Assembly (NCBI GenBank): GCA_963744225.1
Contig: CAVUSV010000003.1
Span: 434,001 to 498,000 of the forward strand
Direction: 5' to 3'
DNA length: 64,000 bases
Source of the DNA: Bog-473 sp963744225
GTDB lineage: Bacteria > Actinomycetota > Acidimicrobiia > Acidimicrobiales > RAAP-2
A program made the translations under genes and the position numbers. Below, piece by piece: positions 17,113 to 27,474 of this stretch. Below the pieces are notes generated by a model that did not search any database, had not been told where the DNA came from, and saw only the letters and a list, made by a program, of their open reading frames with translations. Within the stretch, counting starts at the first letter, position 1; each line of letters begins with the position of its first letter.

Positions 17113-18253
17113 GGAGCGGCCCTCCGTGCTCCTCGTGGTCGAGCAGCTCCGGCGCCGCGTGCCCGGTGGCATCGGTGCGCACACACGTGGCTTGCTGAGC
17201 GGGCTGGCCCAGTGTTCCGCTGAGGGTGAGGGTGTCGACGTGACGCTCCTGGCCAGCCGGCCCAGTGGTCACCTCTGGTCGCGGACGGACGACCCGCTCG
17301 CCCGCTTCGGCCGGCCGGTGTTGGCGTCGCGGCTCCCGGGGCCGCTCCAGACCCGGGCGTGGGACCACGGGCTGTCCCGCGCCCCCGAGGGTTTCGACGT
17401 CGTGCACTCAGTGTCACTTGCCACGCCGAGGCTGCATCGCTCCAGCACGGGCCAGCTGGTCGTGACCGTCCACGACGTCGCGTGGCGACGGCACCCCGAG
17501 GCCACGACGCCGCGCGGGCGGCGATGGCACCAGGCTGCGTTGGCTCGGATCCGCGAGGACGGCGCATCCGTCGTCGTCCCGTCCCGGCTCGTGGCGGGGG
17601 ACCTCGAGTCCTACGGCTTCGACGCCGACCGGCTCACCGTCGTGCCGGCGGGCGCCGACCATCTCCCGGCACCCGACCCGACGGCCGCCGACGCGCTGCT
17701 CCGGCAGGTCGGCGTGCGGGACGAGTTCCTCCTGAGCGTGGGCACGCTCGAGCCCCGGAAGAATCTGGACCGCCTCGTGGCGGCCTTCGGCCGCGTGCGC
17801 GCCTCGCTGCCCGGCCCGTGGACGCTGCTGGTGGTCGGACCGGCGGGGTGGGGTCCCGAGCCAACGCGGCCGCCCGAGACGGATGGAGTCGTCTTCACCG
17901 GTGCGGTCACCGACGCCGTGCTGGCCGATCTCTACCGCCGTGCCCGCGCGTTCGCCTACGTGCCGTTGACCGAGGGGTACGGCTTGCCACCCCTCGAGGC
18001 CATGCGGGCCGGGACACCCGTCGTGGTGTCCAACGAGGTGCCGAGCGTGCACGACCTGGGCGCGGCGGATCCCACGCCGGCCATCGTCGTGGATCCGCTC
18101 GAGGTGGATGACATTGCGGCTGGCCTCGTCGCGGTGTTGGTGGACGACGGGCTGCGCGCCGACCTGACCGAGCGCGGCACGCAGCACGCACTGTCCCGGA
18201 CCTGGCATGCCGCGGCACGTGCCCACATCGCCCTGTGGAGGACGCTGTCGTGA
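17105..18253 (+). CDS. Glycosyltransferase family 4 (second of three)
   Basis: About 382 residues from GTG 17105, which overlaps the upstream stop by 8 bases. It has VPGGIGAHTRGLLSGL in the N-terminal half, VHSVSLATPRLH, VTVHDVAWRRHPEA, LLSVGTLEPRKNLDRLVAAF and FAYVPLTEGYGLPPLEAMRAGTPVVVSNEVPS, the E-x7-E site of GT4. It probably adds one sugar to a growing envelope glycan. The start was chosen because family members begin just before VLLVVEQL; an upstream ATG at 17060 would lie inside the previous gene. Codon use and GC match the neighbours. Confidence 0.87.
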   Translation: MPEERPSVLLVVEQLRRRVPGGIGAHTRGLLSGLAQCSAEGEGVDVTLLASRPSGHLWSRTDDPLARFGRPVLASRLPGPLQTRAWDHGLSRAPEGFDVVHSVSLATPRLHRSSTGQLVVTVHDVAWRRHPEATTPRGRRWHQAALARIREDGASVVVPSRLVAGDLESYGFDADRLTVVPAGADHLPAPDPTAADALLRQVGVRDEFLLSVGTLEPRKNLDRLVAAFGRVRASLPGPWTLLVVGPAGWGPEPTRPPETDGVVFTGAVTDAVLADLYRRARAFAYVPLTEGYGLPPLEAMRAGTPVVVSNEVPSVHDLGAADPTPAIVVDPLEVDDIAAGLVAVLVDDGLRADLTERGTQHALSRTWHAAARAHIALWRTLS

Positions 18254-19392
18254 GCGGCCCTCTGGGACTGGCCCTCGATGTCTCAGCCGTCCCGACGCGA
18301 CCAGGAGGCGCCGGGTACTACACGATGGCCATCGCCGGTGGCCTTGCCCAGCGTGAGGACGTGAACCTCACTCTGGTGGCGCGCCGTGGCGACGAGGAAC
18401 GCTGGCACGAGCTTGCCGCCGGCGCTGCGGTGCGCAGCGCCGTGCCGACCTCGCGGCCGAGTCGGCTGGCCTTCGAGCAGATCGGCCTCCCGGCCGTGCT
18501 GCGCTCGCTCGCGGTGCAGGTCCATCACGGGCCCCACTACACGATGCCGGCGAGATCGCCCGTCCCGTGCGCCGTGACGATCCACGACTGCACGTTCTTC
18601 GACCATCCCGAGTGGCACCAGCGCTCCAAGGCCGCCTTCTTCCGTCGGGCCATCCGTCGTGCGGCCCTCCGAGCCGGCGTGCTGATTTGCGTCAGCCAGG
18701 TCACCGCGGACCGCCTCCGGGAGTCCTGCGAGGTGCGGGCGCCCGTGGTCGTCGCGCCGCACGGAGTCGACCACGGGCGGTTCTCGCCCAGCGAGCCCGC
18801 CAAAGGCCAGGACGACGCGGTGCTTGCTGCTTTGGGAATTCCCACTGATGTGCCATTGGTCGCGTTCGTTGGCACCCTCGAGCCGCGCAAGGGCGTGGCG
18901 CCGCTCGTCGCTGCCTTTGACGCGGTGGCCGCCGCGAACCGGGACGTGGTGCTCGTGCTCGGGGGCCAGACCGGCTGGGGGATGGCCGTGACCGAGCGTG
19001 CCCTCGCCGCGGCCCGTCATGCGGAGCGGATCGTCCGGACGGGCTATCTCCCGGAGCGGGCCGTGCCCGCCCTGCTGCGGCAGGCGTCCGTCGTTGCCTA
19101 CCCCGCTCTCGAGGAGGGGTTCGGCCTCCCCGCGCTCGAGGCGCTGGCCTGTGGCGCACCCCTGGTGACGACGGAGGGCACGGCGATGGCCGAGATGGCC
19201 GGCGGTGCCGCGCTCCTCGTGCCCCCGGCGGACGTTGGCGCGCTGGCCGGCGCGCTCGCCACCGCACTCGAGCAGGGCCGGGCCACGGAGCGGCGTGCTC
19301 GGGGCATCGCAGTGGCGGGGGAGCGGACCTGGGAGGCGAGCGTCGCTCTGCACATGCAGGCCTATGCGGTGGCGGGGGTGACCTCGCAGTAG
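18250..19392 (+). CDS. Glycosyltransferase family 4 (third of three)
   Basis: About 380 residues from GTG 18250 (GTGA overlap with the previous stop). It reads LALDVSAVPTRPGGAGYYT at the N-terminus, VHHGPHYTMPARSP, VTIHDCTFFDHPEWH, VAFVGTLEPRKGVAPLVAAF and VAYPALEEGFGLPALEALACGAPLVTTEG (E-x7-E). It most resembles the mannosyl- and rhamnosyl-type GT4 enzymes with a DVSAVP start. The next gene, an Rmd-like reductase, starts 10 bases downstream, so this block couples sugar transfer to deoxysugar supply. Confidence 0.87.
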   Translation: MSGPLGLALDVSAVPTRPGGAGYYTMAIAGGLAQREDVNLTLVARRGDEERWHELAAGAAVRSAVPTSRPSRLAFEQIGLPAVLRSLAVQVHHGPHYTMPARSPVPCAVTIHDCTFFDHPEWHQRSKAAFFRRAIRRAALRAGVLICVSQVTADRLRESCEVRAPVVVAPHGVDHGRFSPSEPAKGQDDAVLAALGIPTDVPLVAFVGTLEPRKGVAPLVAAFDAVAAANRDVVLVLGGQTGWGMAVTERALAAARHAERIVRTGYLPERAVPALLRQASVVAYPALEEGFGLPALEALACGAPLVTTEGTAMAEMAGGAALLVPPADVGALAGALATALEQGRATERRARGIAVAGERTWEASVALHMQAYAVAGVTSQ

Positions 19393-19402
19393 GGTTCCGC
19401 GC

Positions 19403-20293
19403 ATGCGCGCGCTGATCACGGGCGGGAAGGGCTTCGTGGGCCAGTGGCTGGCCGCCCATCTGAAGGACCGCGGGGACGACGTCGCGGTCATCGACATAGA
19501 GACCGATGTGGCCGACGGCGCGGCTGTTCGTCGCGTAATGGCTGACGTGAGGCCGGACGCCATCTATCACCTGGCCGCCATGACCCACGTGGGTGAGAGT
19601 TGGGAGAACCCGAGCCAGGTCTTGCGGGTCAACGTTCTGGGGACCGCCGAGATCCTGGCGGCCGCCCGGTCCTTGCCGGCAAGCCCCCGCGTCCTGGTCG
19701 TCAGCTCAGCCGAGGTGTACGGCGTCGTCGGGCCTGAGCAGCTCCCGCTGGGGGAGGCGACCCCCACGACCCCCGCCAGCCCCTATGCGGCGAGCAAGCT
19801 TGCGGCCGAGGTCGTGGCGCTCCAGGCCTTCCGGGGATACGGCCAACCGGTCATCGTGGTGCGGCCCTTCAACCACATCGGACCGGGCCAGTCGCCCAAC
19901 TTTTTCGTGCCCGCATTCGCCAAGCGGATCGTTGAGGCTCGACGGTCGGGCGCCACGTCCCTGCGGGTCGGGACACTCAGCACCCGGCGGGACTTCACCG
20001 ATGTCCGCGACGTCGTGGCGGCCTATCGGCTGCTGCTCGAACAGGGTGAGGTAGGAGAGGTCTACAACGTCTGCTCGGGCCGCGACGTTGCGATGTCAGA
20101 GATCGCCGCACAACTCCTCGAGTTGGCGCAGGTCGACCTCACTCTCGAGACAGACCCCGCGTTGGTGCGTCCGGTCGACGTACCCGTGCTGCGCGGCGAT
20201 GCGACGCGATTGCACGTCGCCACGGGGTGGCAAGCAAACATCCCGATCGCGACGACGCTCGCCGACGTCCTGGCCTCGTGGGAGGCGGACTGA
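19403..20293 (+). CDS. NDP-sugar dehydratase/reductase of the GDP-mannose branch (Rmd-like)
   Basis: 296 residues from ATG 19403. Extended SDR with LITGGKGFVGQWLAAHL, IYHLAAMTHVGESWENP, VVSSAEVYG, the catalytic YAASKLAAEV (YxxxK), VVRPFNHIGPGQSPNF and RRDFTDVRDVVAAYRLLL. The VRPFNHIGPGQSPNF stretch is typical of GDP-4-dehydro-6-deoxy-mannose reductase (Rmd), which gives GDP-D-rhamnose, and of related GDP-mannose dehydratases. A GDP-mannose pathway is consistent with the pyrophosphorylase at 9.7 kb and the mutase at 30.9 kb. A dehydratase partner was not found in the window, so the exact product is unsure. Confidence 0.83.
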   Translation: MRALITGGKGFVGQWLAAHLKDRGDDVAVIDIETDVADGAAVRRVMADVRPDAIYHLAAMTHVGESWENPSQVLRVNVLGTAEILAAARSLPASPRVLVVSSAEVYGVVGPEQLPLGEATPTTPASPYAASKLAAEVVALQAFRGYGQPVIVVRPFNHIGPGQSPNFFVPAFAKRIVEARRSGATSLRVGTLSTRRDFTDVRDVVAAYRLLLEQGEVGEVYNVCSGRDVAMSEIAAQLLELAQVDLTLETDPALVRPVDVPVLRGDATRLHVATGWQANIPIATTLADVLASWEAD

Positions 20294-20329
20294 AGGCGAG
20301 CGTCGTCGACGTTGGAAGGACGGGACCGC

Positions 20330-20701
20330 TCAGGCGGCGTTGACGCGCTGGCGGATCTGGTTACGCACCTCGCGAGCCTGTTCGCGGGCCTTCGACGTCA
20401 CCTGGGTGACGGTCGGGGGAAGCTTCTCCTCAATGGGCTGCAAGGTGGTCTCGACGAACTGCGCGGCCGACTCGGCGAGCTCGTCGATCTGCTGGATCCC
20501 CTTGGCCACACCCTGGCGCACCTCGCCCAGGCGCTGGTCCAGGGCGAGGTCCTGGGACAGCCGGTTCTGCAGCTCGACCCGCTGGACCTGGGCCCGCTGG
20601 TAGCCGAGCACCCCCAGACCCACGGCGACGTACGCGGCGTCGCGCGCCAGGTCCGTGACGCCCTTGGAGACGGCGCTGATGTTGGTGGTTACGTCGGGCA
20701 T
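20330..20701 (-). CDS. Small helical protein, unknown function
   Basis: 123 residues. After a short start (MPDVTTNISAVSKG) a mildly hydrophobic stretch (AAYVAVGLGVLGYQRAQV) is followed by long charged amphipathic helices (LAESAAQFVETTLQPIEEKLPPTV, then KAREQAREVRNQIRQRV), a coiled-coil pattern like heparin-binding haemagglutinin or apolipoprotein-type helices. It could lie on the membrane surface. It is convergent with the Rmd-like gene (36 bases between stops) and divergent from the GT2-membrane gene, sharing an AT-rich upstream gap. I cannot assign a function. Confidence 0.6.
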   Translation of the reverse strand: MPDVTTNISAVSKGVTDLARDAAYVAVGLGVLGYQRAQVQRVELQNRLSQDLALDQRLGEVRQGVAKGIQQIDELAESAAQFVETTLQPIEEKLPPTVTQVTSKAREQAREVRNQIRQRVNAA

Positions 20702-20892
20702 GGGAGCCTCCTGTCTGATCGGTTCACTCTGAAGATGGGCACGCCACGGGTCATTGGCCGACCGTTGCGTTCACGTACAAGAGTATCACTTTTGTTAAAC
20801 AGTAGCAAGCAGCGGGGGTGGATATTCGTGCCTGGAAAGGCATTTTCGTGCCTGAAGGGGCCGATGCCTCAGCGGATAGCCTCTGCCCCCTG
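20702..20892. promoter_or_regulatory. AT-rich divergent intergenic region, probable promoters
   Basis: 191 bases lie between the start of the small helical protein (minus strand) and the start of the GT2-membrane gene (plus strand). The part at about 20765-20815 is much more AT-rich than its surroundings, with GTATCAC, TTTTGTTAAAC and GATATTCG, and probably holds promoters for both directions. No clear dyad operator was found. A GTG at 20818 could start the GT2 gene earlier, but the family start argues for ATG 20893. Confidence 0.4.
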
Positions 20893-23800
20893 ATGGACGC
20901 CCAAGTGCCGGCCGTGGTCGCCGTCGTCGTCACGACCGACCCGGGGCCTTGGTTCGAAGAGGCGCTCTCGTCGCTGGCGGCGCAGGACTACGGCGAGCTC
21001 TCGGTTCTGGTGCTCTCGACCGGTGACGACGTCGCTCACGTGACCGAGCGAGTGGGGCGCATCCTGCCCAATGCCTTCGTCCGCCACCTCCCGGATCGAC
21101 CCGGGTACACGGCAGCGGCCAACGAAGCGCTCGGCATGGTCGAGGGTGCTGCCTTCTTCCTGTTGTGTCACGACGACGTGGCGCTCGACCCCGACGCCGT
21201 CCACCAGCTCGTCGAGGAGTCGGTGCGCTCCAACGCCGGCGTCGTCTCACCGAAGTTCGTCAACTGGGACGACCCAGGCATTCTCCTGCACGTCGGGATG
21301 AGCTGCGACAAGACCGGTGCCGTCGTCGACCGCATCCTCGAAGGGGAGGTTGACCACGGCCAGCACGATGCCGTGCGCGACGTCTTTGTGGCCCCCGGCG
21401 GCTGCATTCTCGTGCGGGCCGACCTGTTCAGTCTGCTCAAGGGGTTCGACAGCGGGATCATGGCCATGGGGGAGGACCTCGACCTCTCGTGGCGTAGCCA
21501 GGTCGCGGGGTCACGCGTCGTCGTCGCGCCCGACGCGCGGGTGCGGCATCGAGAGGCGGTTGCCGGTGGGCTCCAGCCGCTGGCGGTGCAGGCAGAGGCC
21601 GTGGGCCGCCATCCCCTCACCATGCAGATGCTCCAGCGGCGCCACGAGCTGCGGGCGGTGCTCAAGTGCTACACGCGGATCCACCTGGTGCGGGTGCTAC
21701 CCCAGGCGGCCTTGCTGGCCCTGGGCGAGGTCATCGTCGCCGTGTTGGCCCGGGACGCGGACCGTGCCGCGCGCCGTCACGGGCGCGTGGCGGTGGAATG
21801 CCCGGCGCCTGAGGGAGATCTCGCTGCTCCGCGGCGAGCTCGCGAAGAACCGACTCTTCCCCGACGCAGAAGTACGCCGCCTGCAGATGCGCGGGAGCGC
21901 CCGCCTGTCGCGCTACTTCAGCCGGCTCTCGCACCAGGGTCTCGCTGCGGCCAACGCTGCGGCCGCATCGAGGGAGCGGTCGGACCGCGAAGGCGAACAC
22001 GCCGAGGTTGCCGTGCTCACCGGGAGCGTCGGCTTGGCTTTCAGTGAGGATGCCGACTTCGACGAACTGGACGACCTGGGCCGCCGGGCGGGGCGTGACC
22101 GTTTTGGTCGCAAGGTCCGCTCGGCTCCGCTGGGCACCGGCCGCCAGCGCGTTCTCGCCGTGGTCATCACCTTTCTCGTGCTCGCGCTCGGGACCCGCGA
22201 TCTCTTCTTCGGGACGCTCCCTCTCGTCGGCCAGTTGGCACCGCTCCCGTCGTGGGCGACGAACTGGCACCACTTCGTCTCGGGCTGGCAATCGGCCGGA
22301 GTGGGCACGACAGCACCGGCATCTCCCGCGTTTGGCCTCGTCGGCATCACGGGAACCGTGCTCTTCGGCGCCATGGGGACGTTGCAGCGCATCCTGCTCC
22401 TCGGCTGCATCCCGCTCGGCGCGTGGGGCGTCTCCCGGTTCATGCGGCCGCTCGTCTCGCCCCGGGCTCGCGTCATCGCGGTCATCTGCTACCTCGGGCT
22501 CCCGTTGCCCTACGGCGCGCTGGGCACGGGCCGCTGGGACGGCCTCGTGGCCTATGCCGTGTTCCCGTTCATCGCCTGGCGGCTGGCCGCGGCGGCGGGC
22601 GTGGCGCCGTACCGGGTGGAGCCCGGAACGTCATGGCGCAGCCGGCCCGCCGGCCAGATCGCCATTCTCGGCGCGCTGATCGCTGCGGCCTCGGGCGTCG
22701 CGCCTGCCATCGTCCCGCTAGTCATCCTCACCGCGCTGTCTTGGACCGTGGGCTCGCTGCTGGTCGGGACCCGTGATCCGGGGTGGCGCGTCCTCGTCGT
22801 GGCTCTCGGAGCGGTGGTTGTCGCCGCGGTCCTGGCGGCGCCCTGGGTCGTGGGGACGGCGCTGGCGGGCAAAGGGAGCGTCGCGATCTTCGGGCTGCCC
22901 ATCGCGGGTGCCTCTGCTCCGAACTGGGGCGAGGTCATCCGCTTTGCCATCGGGCCGGCAGCCCGCTCGCCCCTCGTCTGGCTCCTGGTCGTCGGCGCGG
23001 CGCTCCCCCTGGTGCTCGGGAAGGGGGTCAAGCTGACCTGGGCCGCACGGTTGTGGGTCACGGCCTGCGCCTCCTGGGGCCTCGCCTTCGCGGCGACACG
23101 GGGCGACCTGGGATCGTTCACGCCTTCGGAGTCGGTGGTCCTGGTCCCTGCTGCGTTTGCCGTCGCCGTCTGCGTGGGCCTGGGGATATCCGCCTTCGAG
23201 GACGACCTGACCGGCCGCGCGTTCGGGTGGCGCCAGGTGGTCAGCGTCGTTGCGCTCGTCTTCGCGGCGATTGGTCTCCTGCCGGTCGTCGCCGGGGCGG
23301 TCGACGGTCGTTGGGGTCTCCCGGCCCAGGGGGTGGAGCAGCCCGTCGCGTTCCTTGCCCACCCCAGCACCACGGGCGTGGGACGGGTGCTCTGGCTCGG
23401 TGACCCGCGGGCGCTCCCCGCCGGCGGCTGGTCGGTGCAACCTGGCCTGGCCTATGCGCTGACGCCCGAGGCCCTCCCCGACTCCTCCCAGGTGTTCACT
23501 CCTGCTGGGCCGGGTCCGGCCGACCTGGTGGCCGACGCCGTCCGCCTGGCCGTCTCGGGCGGCACCGTGCACCTGGGGCGGCTGCTCGCCCCAGCCGGCG
23601 TGCGCTACGTGGTGGTGGTGGATGGACTGGCCCCGTCCATGGTGGGCACCGTACCGCCGTCGGTCAGCGCCCCCCCTCCCTCCCGACTCACGGCGGACCT
23701 CCTCCAGCAGGGTGACTTGCAAGTCGTGCCCGGCGAGGTCGGGGTGCAGGTGTTCGAGAACGGTGTAGTCATGCCGGTGACGGCACAGCGCCCCGCACCA

Positions 23801-24166
23801 CTGCCGGTCGTGCGTGCGTGGTCCTTCCCGAGTGCGGCGGACGTGGTGGGTTGGCAGCCCGTGCTCAGTGCCCTCGCGGGCGGTACGGGGGCGCCCAGCG
23901 CCGTTGCGACCGGCACCGTCTACGCCGGCTACGCACCGGCGGGGAGCTTCTCGCTGACCATCAACGGCCGCGCCGCACCCCGCCGCCCGGCGTTCGGCTG
24001 GGCGGCTCAGTACGCAGGCGTCCACGGACGTGCCTCCCTCGCGTTCTCGAGTTTACCCTACGTGCCGTTAGCCGTCCTGCTCGAATTGGGCGCCTGGGTC
24101 ATCCTGGCAGCCGCCCTCCTCGGCCGGCCGCGGCGGGGCACCGGGGCAACCCGGGGGCAGCCGTGA
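20893..24166 (+). CDS. GT2 glycosyltransferase fused to a large membrane region, frameshifted
   Basis: Restored length is about 1091 residues. Residues 1-290 are a GT2 domain: VVAVVVTTDPGPWFEEAL, the DDVALDPDAV metal-site region, and GGCILVRADLF then MGEDLDLSWR, the ED acceptor motif. One extra base near 21766 breaks the frame; the rest continues with AVTGAWRWNARRLREI. From residue about 420 to 790 there are many hydrophobic spans (VLAVVITFLVLALG, IVPLVILTALSWTVGSLL, VVALGAVVVAAVLAAPWVV), then a soluble extracytoplasmic part and one final span near the C-terminus. It resembles large actinobacterial envelope GT2-membrane proteins that build wall glycans. The DUF5719-like gene overlaps its stop by 4 bases. 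Confidence 0.82.
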
Positions 24167-25618
24167 GTCCTGCCCACCACAGCCGGGAGCGCCGATGGCG
24201 GGTGCTCGCCCTCGTCGTGGTCGTCGTTGCGGGGGTGGGCGTTGCCGCGGGCGCCCGGGGGAACTCCACCACCTCAGGCGCGGCGGCCACGCCGAGCGCG
24301 CTGGTCGGGGCGCCCGACGCCGAGTCGTCCGCCTGGTACTGCACGGGGCAGTCCGCCGCGTCGGGAGTGTCGCCAGGCTTTCTCGTGCTGACCAACGGGT
24401 CGAGCGCACCCGTGACCGGGACGATCACTTCGGTCTCCGACGGTGGCGCCTCCGCACGCACTCCCGTCGCAGTGCCAGCCCGCGGTGTGGCGGCGCCATC
24501 CCTCCCCGCCTTGTCGTCGGGTTCCTGGGAAGCCGAGACGGTGACGCTCTCGGGGGGCGGCGTCGCAGTGACGCAGGCCGTGCACGGCTCCTCGGGCTGG
24601 TCCCAGGCGCCGTGCCAGAGCAGCACGTCGGCTAACTGGTACTTCCCCGGCGGGACGACGGCCAGCTCCGCGGCGATGTACGTCTCGCTGCTCAATCCGA
24701 CGTCGACTCCGGTCGTCGTCGACCTCAGCTTCCTGACGCCGAGCGGGGCCGTCCATCCCATCAACTACCAAGGGATCGTGTTGCAGGCGGGCCAGGTTGC
24801 GGTGGAGAGCGCGTCGTCCGAGGTACAGAACGTCTCGACCGTCAGCACCGTGGTCTCCACCCGGACGGGGCGTGTGGTGGCGGCCGAAGTCCAGGTGTTC
24901 GCCGGCTCCACCGGTCTCTCGCTGGTGCCGGGTGCCGCTCACCCAGGGTTGCAATGGGCCATTCCCCAGGCGCAGGAGATGGGGGGCGGGGTTTCGGAGA
25001 TCGACGTCTTCAATCCGGGCACCATGCCCGAAGCGGTGACGGTGCGGCTCAGCCTGCCTTCGGGGCCGTTGGCCCCGCTGACCGACACGGTGGCACCGGG
25101 CACGCACTTGGGCCCTGGCGACCAGCTCGCAGACGCGGATCCCCCGCAACGAGACGTACTCGGCCATCATTGACGCCGCCGGGGGCCCAGGTGTCGTCGT
25201 GGGGCGCACGGTCCTGCTGCCGGCGTCGGCTCCAGCGCCCCAGGCCGGGATGGCGATGGCGACCGACGGCCCGAGCATGGTGTCGCCCAGCGGGATGTGG
25301 GTGGTGCCCCCGCCCGGGACGGCGGCGAATCCCGCCGTGAGTGGCGCTGCACCCGCGTACTTGGCGCTGTTGAACGCCTCAGGAAGCGCCGAGTCCTACG
25401 CGGCATTCGTGAGGACGTCGACGGGCGACATTCCGATCGCCACGGGCGTCCTGGCGGCCGGCTCGACCATCGAGCCCCCGCTCTCGGCTGCCGGCCTCAA
25501 CCCGATCATCGTGCGCGCTGACGGGACCATGGCCACGAGCGAGAGCGCCAACCCCTCCGGCGGCATCGGCGTGGTGACGATGCCGGGGATTCCGTTGGCC
25601 GCTCCGATCGGCCGGTGA
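24163..25618 (+). CDS. DUF5719-like exported protein, frameshifted
   Basis: GTG at 24163 overlaps the upstream stop (GTGA). An N-terminal membrane or signal segment (VLALVVVVVAGVGVAAGA) is followed by SSAWYCTGQ, LNPTSTPVVVDL, IDVFNPGTMPEAVTV and a C-terminal part in another frame (NETYSAIIDAA, then VGRTVLLPAS). One extra base near 25126 explains the break; restored length is about 485 residues. Repeated beta-strand modules with conserved N(P/A) turns match what I know of DUF5719 proteins, which sit beside GT2-membrane and mannose genes in actinobacteria. It is probably anchored outside and linked to glycan assembly. Its 3' end is 4 bases from the convergent DUF4349 gene. Confidence 0.7.
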
Positions 25619-25622
25619 GCCT

Positions 25623-26870
25623 CTACAAGCGGTGGCGCTGGTAGCGGCGCCACCCAGCGCGTCCGCCGACCAGCACCACGCCGAGGCACGCAAGCGCGAA
25701 GAGCAGCGGCCCTGCCAGCCGGACCAAGCCTTCGATGCCGGCCACAAACCCACCGATGCTGTCGTGCCACGCCCGTACGAGACCGGACTCGGGCAGTGTC
25801 GGGGGCGGCGGAGGCGGCGTGCCCTCGCTGGCGGTCACGGTCAACGTCGAATACGACGTCTGGCTGGTGAGGAGTTGCAGCTGTCCCTGGAGCTGCTCGA
25901 TCTGGGACTGAATCGTGTCGATCTCCTGCTGCACGGCCAGGACGTCGCCGACGGTGACGGCCTTGGCCAAGATGGTCAGGTACTGCTGCCGGCTGGCCTC
26001 GAGCGCCGCGATGCGCGCTTGCAGGTCGACGTACTGGCCGGTCACGTCGGTGGCCTTCGTCGTGAGGCCGGTCGTCTTGCCGAGAACCTGCGCCCGCTTC
26101 AGCACGGCCGAGAAATTGTCCACCGGCACCTGCAGGGTGATGCTCCCGGAGGGCACGCTTCCCGTGCCGGCTGCGGACTGGGTCTGCGAGTTCGCCACGA
26201 AGCCGCCGAAGGCACCGGCGAGGGAAGTCAGCTGCGTCATCGTCGGGCCCACACGGCCGCGCCCGACCGTCAGTTCGAGGGTCCCGGTTTGTTCGATCTT
26301 GGCCGACTGCCCGACAGCATCGTTCGGCAGCGCGGTGTTCGGCGTCCGGCCGGAGGGTGTTGCGGTCGCACCCTGGGTCCCGCTGGCCCCGCCCGCGGAG
26401 GGTGGCGCGCTGTTGGATTTGAACAGCGGCGACCCGGCGGAGGGGCCGCGCGGGACAGTCGTTGTCGCCCCGGGGGAAACGGCATGCGCCACCGGCCGCG
26501 GCAGCGTCGAGGTGGCGACCTGGCTCGAGGGGCCGCGCTCGAGCCCGCCGACCGTCGCGGTGAGCGCGAGCGCGAGGACGATGCAGGCCGCCACCGAGAG
26601 GACGCGGTGCCGGCGAGCCGCGGCCACGAGCCGGTACGACCGGCCCTTGCCGTCCGGTCCGGGGGCGACGAAGGCGTCCCGGGCGCGGCCGTCTGGGTCG
26701 TCGATGCCGGATGGGTTGTCGACACCGTCGGGGCCGTCCATGTCGTCTGCGCCCGGGACCCGGCCCGTGGCACGGGCCAGGATGTCGTCGGCACCCAAGG
26801 AGGGCACGTCGAACGCGGCGCCGGCGCGGGCGAAGAGCGAGGCGAGGCGGTCGTCGTCGAGCATGGTCAT
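25623..26870 (-). CDS. DUF4349 membrane protein, probable anti-sigma partner
   Basis: 415 residues. The N-terminal 75 residues are acidic and soluble (DDDRLASLFARAGAAFD), then one membrane span (VLSVAACIVLALALTATVG), a Pro/Ser/Thr-rich outer linker, and the DUF4349 domain from about residue 190: IEQTGTLELTVGRG, GGFVANSQTQS, LQVPVDNFSAVL, a coiled coil with DVLAVQQEIDTIQSQIEQL, and SYSTLTVTASEG. A second span near the C-terminus (PLLFALACLGVVLVGG) returns the chain inside. It overlaps the upstream sigma factor gene by 4 bases, a layout typical of an ECF sigma factor and its membrane-bound regulator, so I infer an anti-sigma role. Confidence 0.78.
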   Translation of the reverse strand: MTMLDDDRLASLFARAGAAFDVPSLGADDILARATGRVPGADDMDGPDGVDNPSGIDDPDGRARDAFVAPGPDGKGRSYRLVAAARRHRVLSVAACIVLALALTATVGGLERGPSSQVATSTLPRPVAHAVSPGATTTVPRGPSAGSPLFKSNSAPPSAGGASGTQGATATPSGRTPNTALPNDAVGQSAKIEQTGTLELTVGRGRVGPTMTQLTSLAGAFGGFVANSQTQSAAGTGSVPSGSITLQVPVDNFSAVLKRAQVLGKTTGLTTKATDVTGQYVDLQARIAALEASRQQYLTILAKAVTVGDVLAVQQEIDTIQSQIEQLQGQLQLLTSQTSYSTLTVTASEGTPPPPPPTLPESGLVRAWHDSIGGFVAGIEGLVRLAGPLLFALACLGVVLVGGRAGWRRYQRHRL

Positions 26871-27419
26871 GGTCCGGTCTCCTGAACGGAAGGGGAGTCC
26901 CCCGCGCCGGCCAGGGCGGCCAGGGCGGGGTCGGCCGCTAGGCGGCGGCGTGCTTCGTGGAGGCGCGACTTCACCGTCCCCTGACGCCGGCCGATGGCGA
27001 GCGCGATGTCGTGTTCGCTCAGATCGGCGTAGTAGCGCAGGACGACGGGCACACGCAACGACACGGGGAGCTCCTGCAGCGCGGCCAGCACGACCTCGGC
27101 CACCTCGCCCTGCTCCGCCTTCGTCTCGGGGTCTCCGGCCGGCTCGGGTACGGAAGCCAGCGGCTCGTCACCGGCGCGCCGGTCCCGGTGGGGGATCTCG
27201 CGGCGGAGCTTCGAGTAGCACGAGTTGACGACGACGCGGTAGAGCCAGGGCCGGATGCTCGGCACGGACGAGAGCGAGTCGCGGAAAGCGCCAGGCGCGC
27301 AGGTAGGCGTCCTGGACTGCCTCCTCGGCGTCCGCCCGGTTGCCCAGGATGAGGCATGCGGTGCGGAAGGAGGCGACGTACCCCTCCTCGAGCCAGTCCG
27401 TGAGCTCGTGCTCCACCAT
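26867..27419 (-). CDS. ECF-type RNA polymerase sigma factor, frameshifted
   Basis: The start ATG 27419 reads VEHELTDWLEEGYVASFRTA, LILGNRADAEEAVQDAYLRAWRF (sigma region 2). After one extra base near 27284 it continues RDSLSSVPSIRPWLYRVVVNSC, SKLRRE, then ALQELPVSLRVPVVLRYYADLSEHDIALAIGRRQGTVKSRLHEARRRL, the region 4 helix-turn-helix. Restored length is about 184 residues, normal for a SigE-like ECF factor. It directs RNA polymerase to envelope-stress-like promoters. The overlap with the DUF4349 gene points to membrane control. An alternative upstream start at 27532 lies in the wrong frame for region 2. Confidence 0.85.
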
Positions 27420-27474
27420 CCCCCCTTCTGACGCAGCGCGCTCCGGTTTGGTTCGATTTCCGGTGCGCCCGTGC

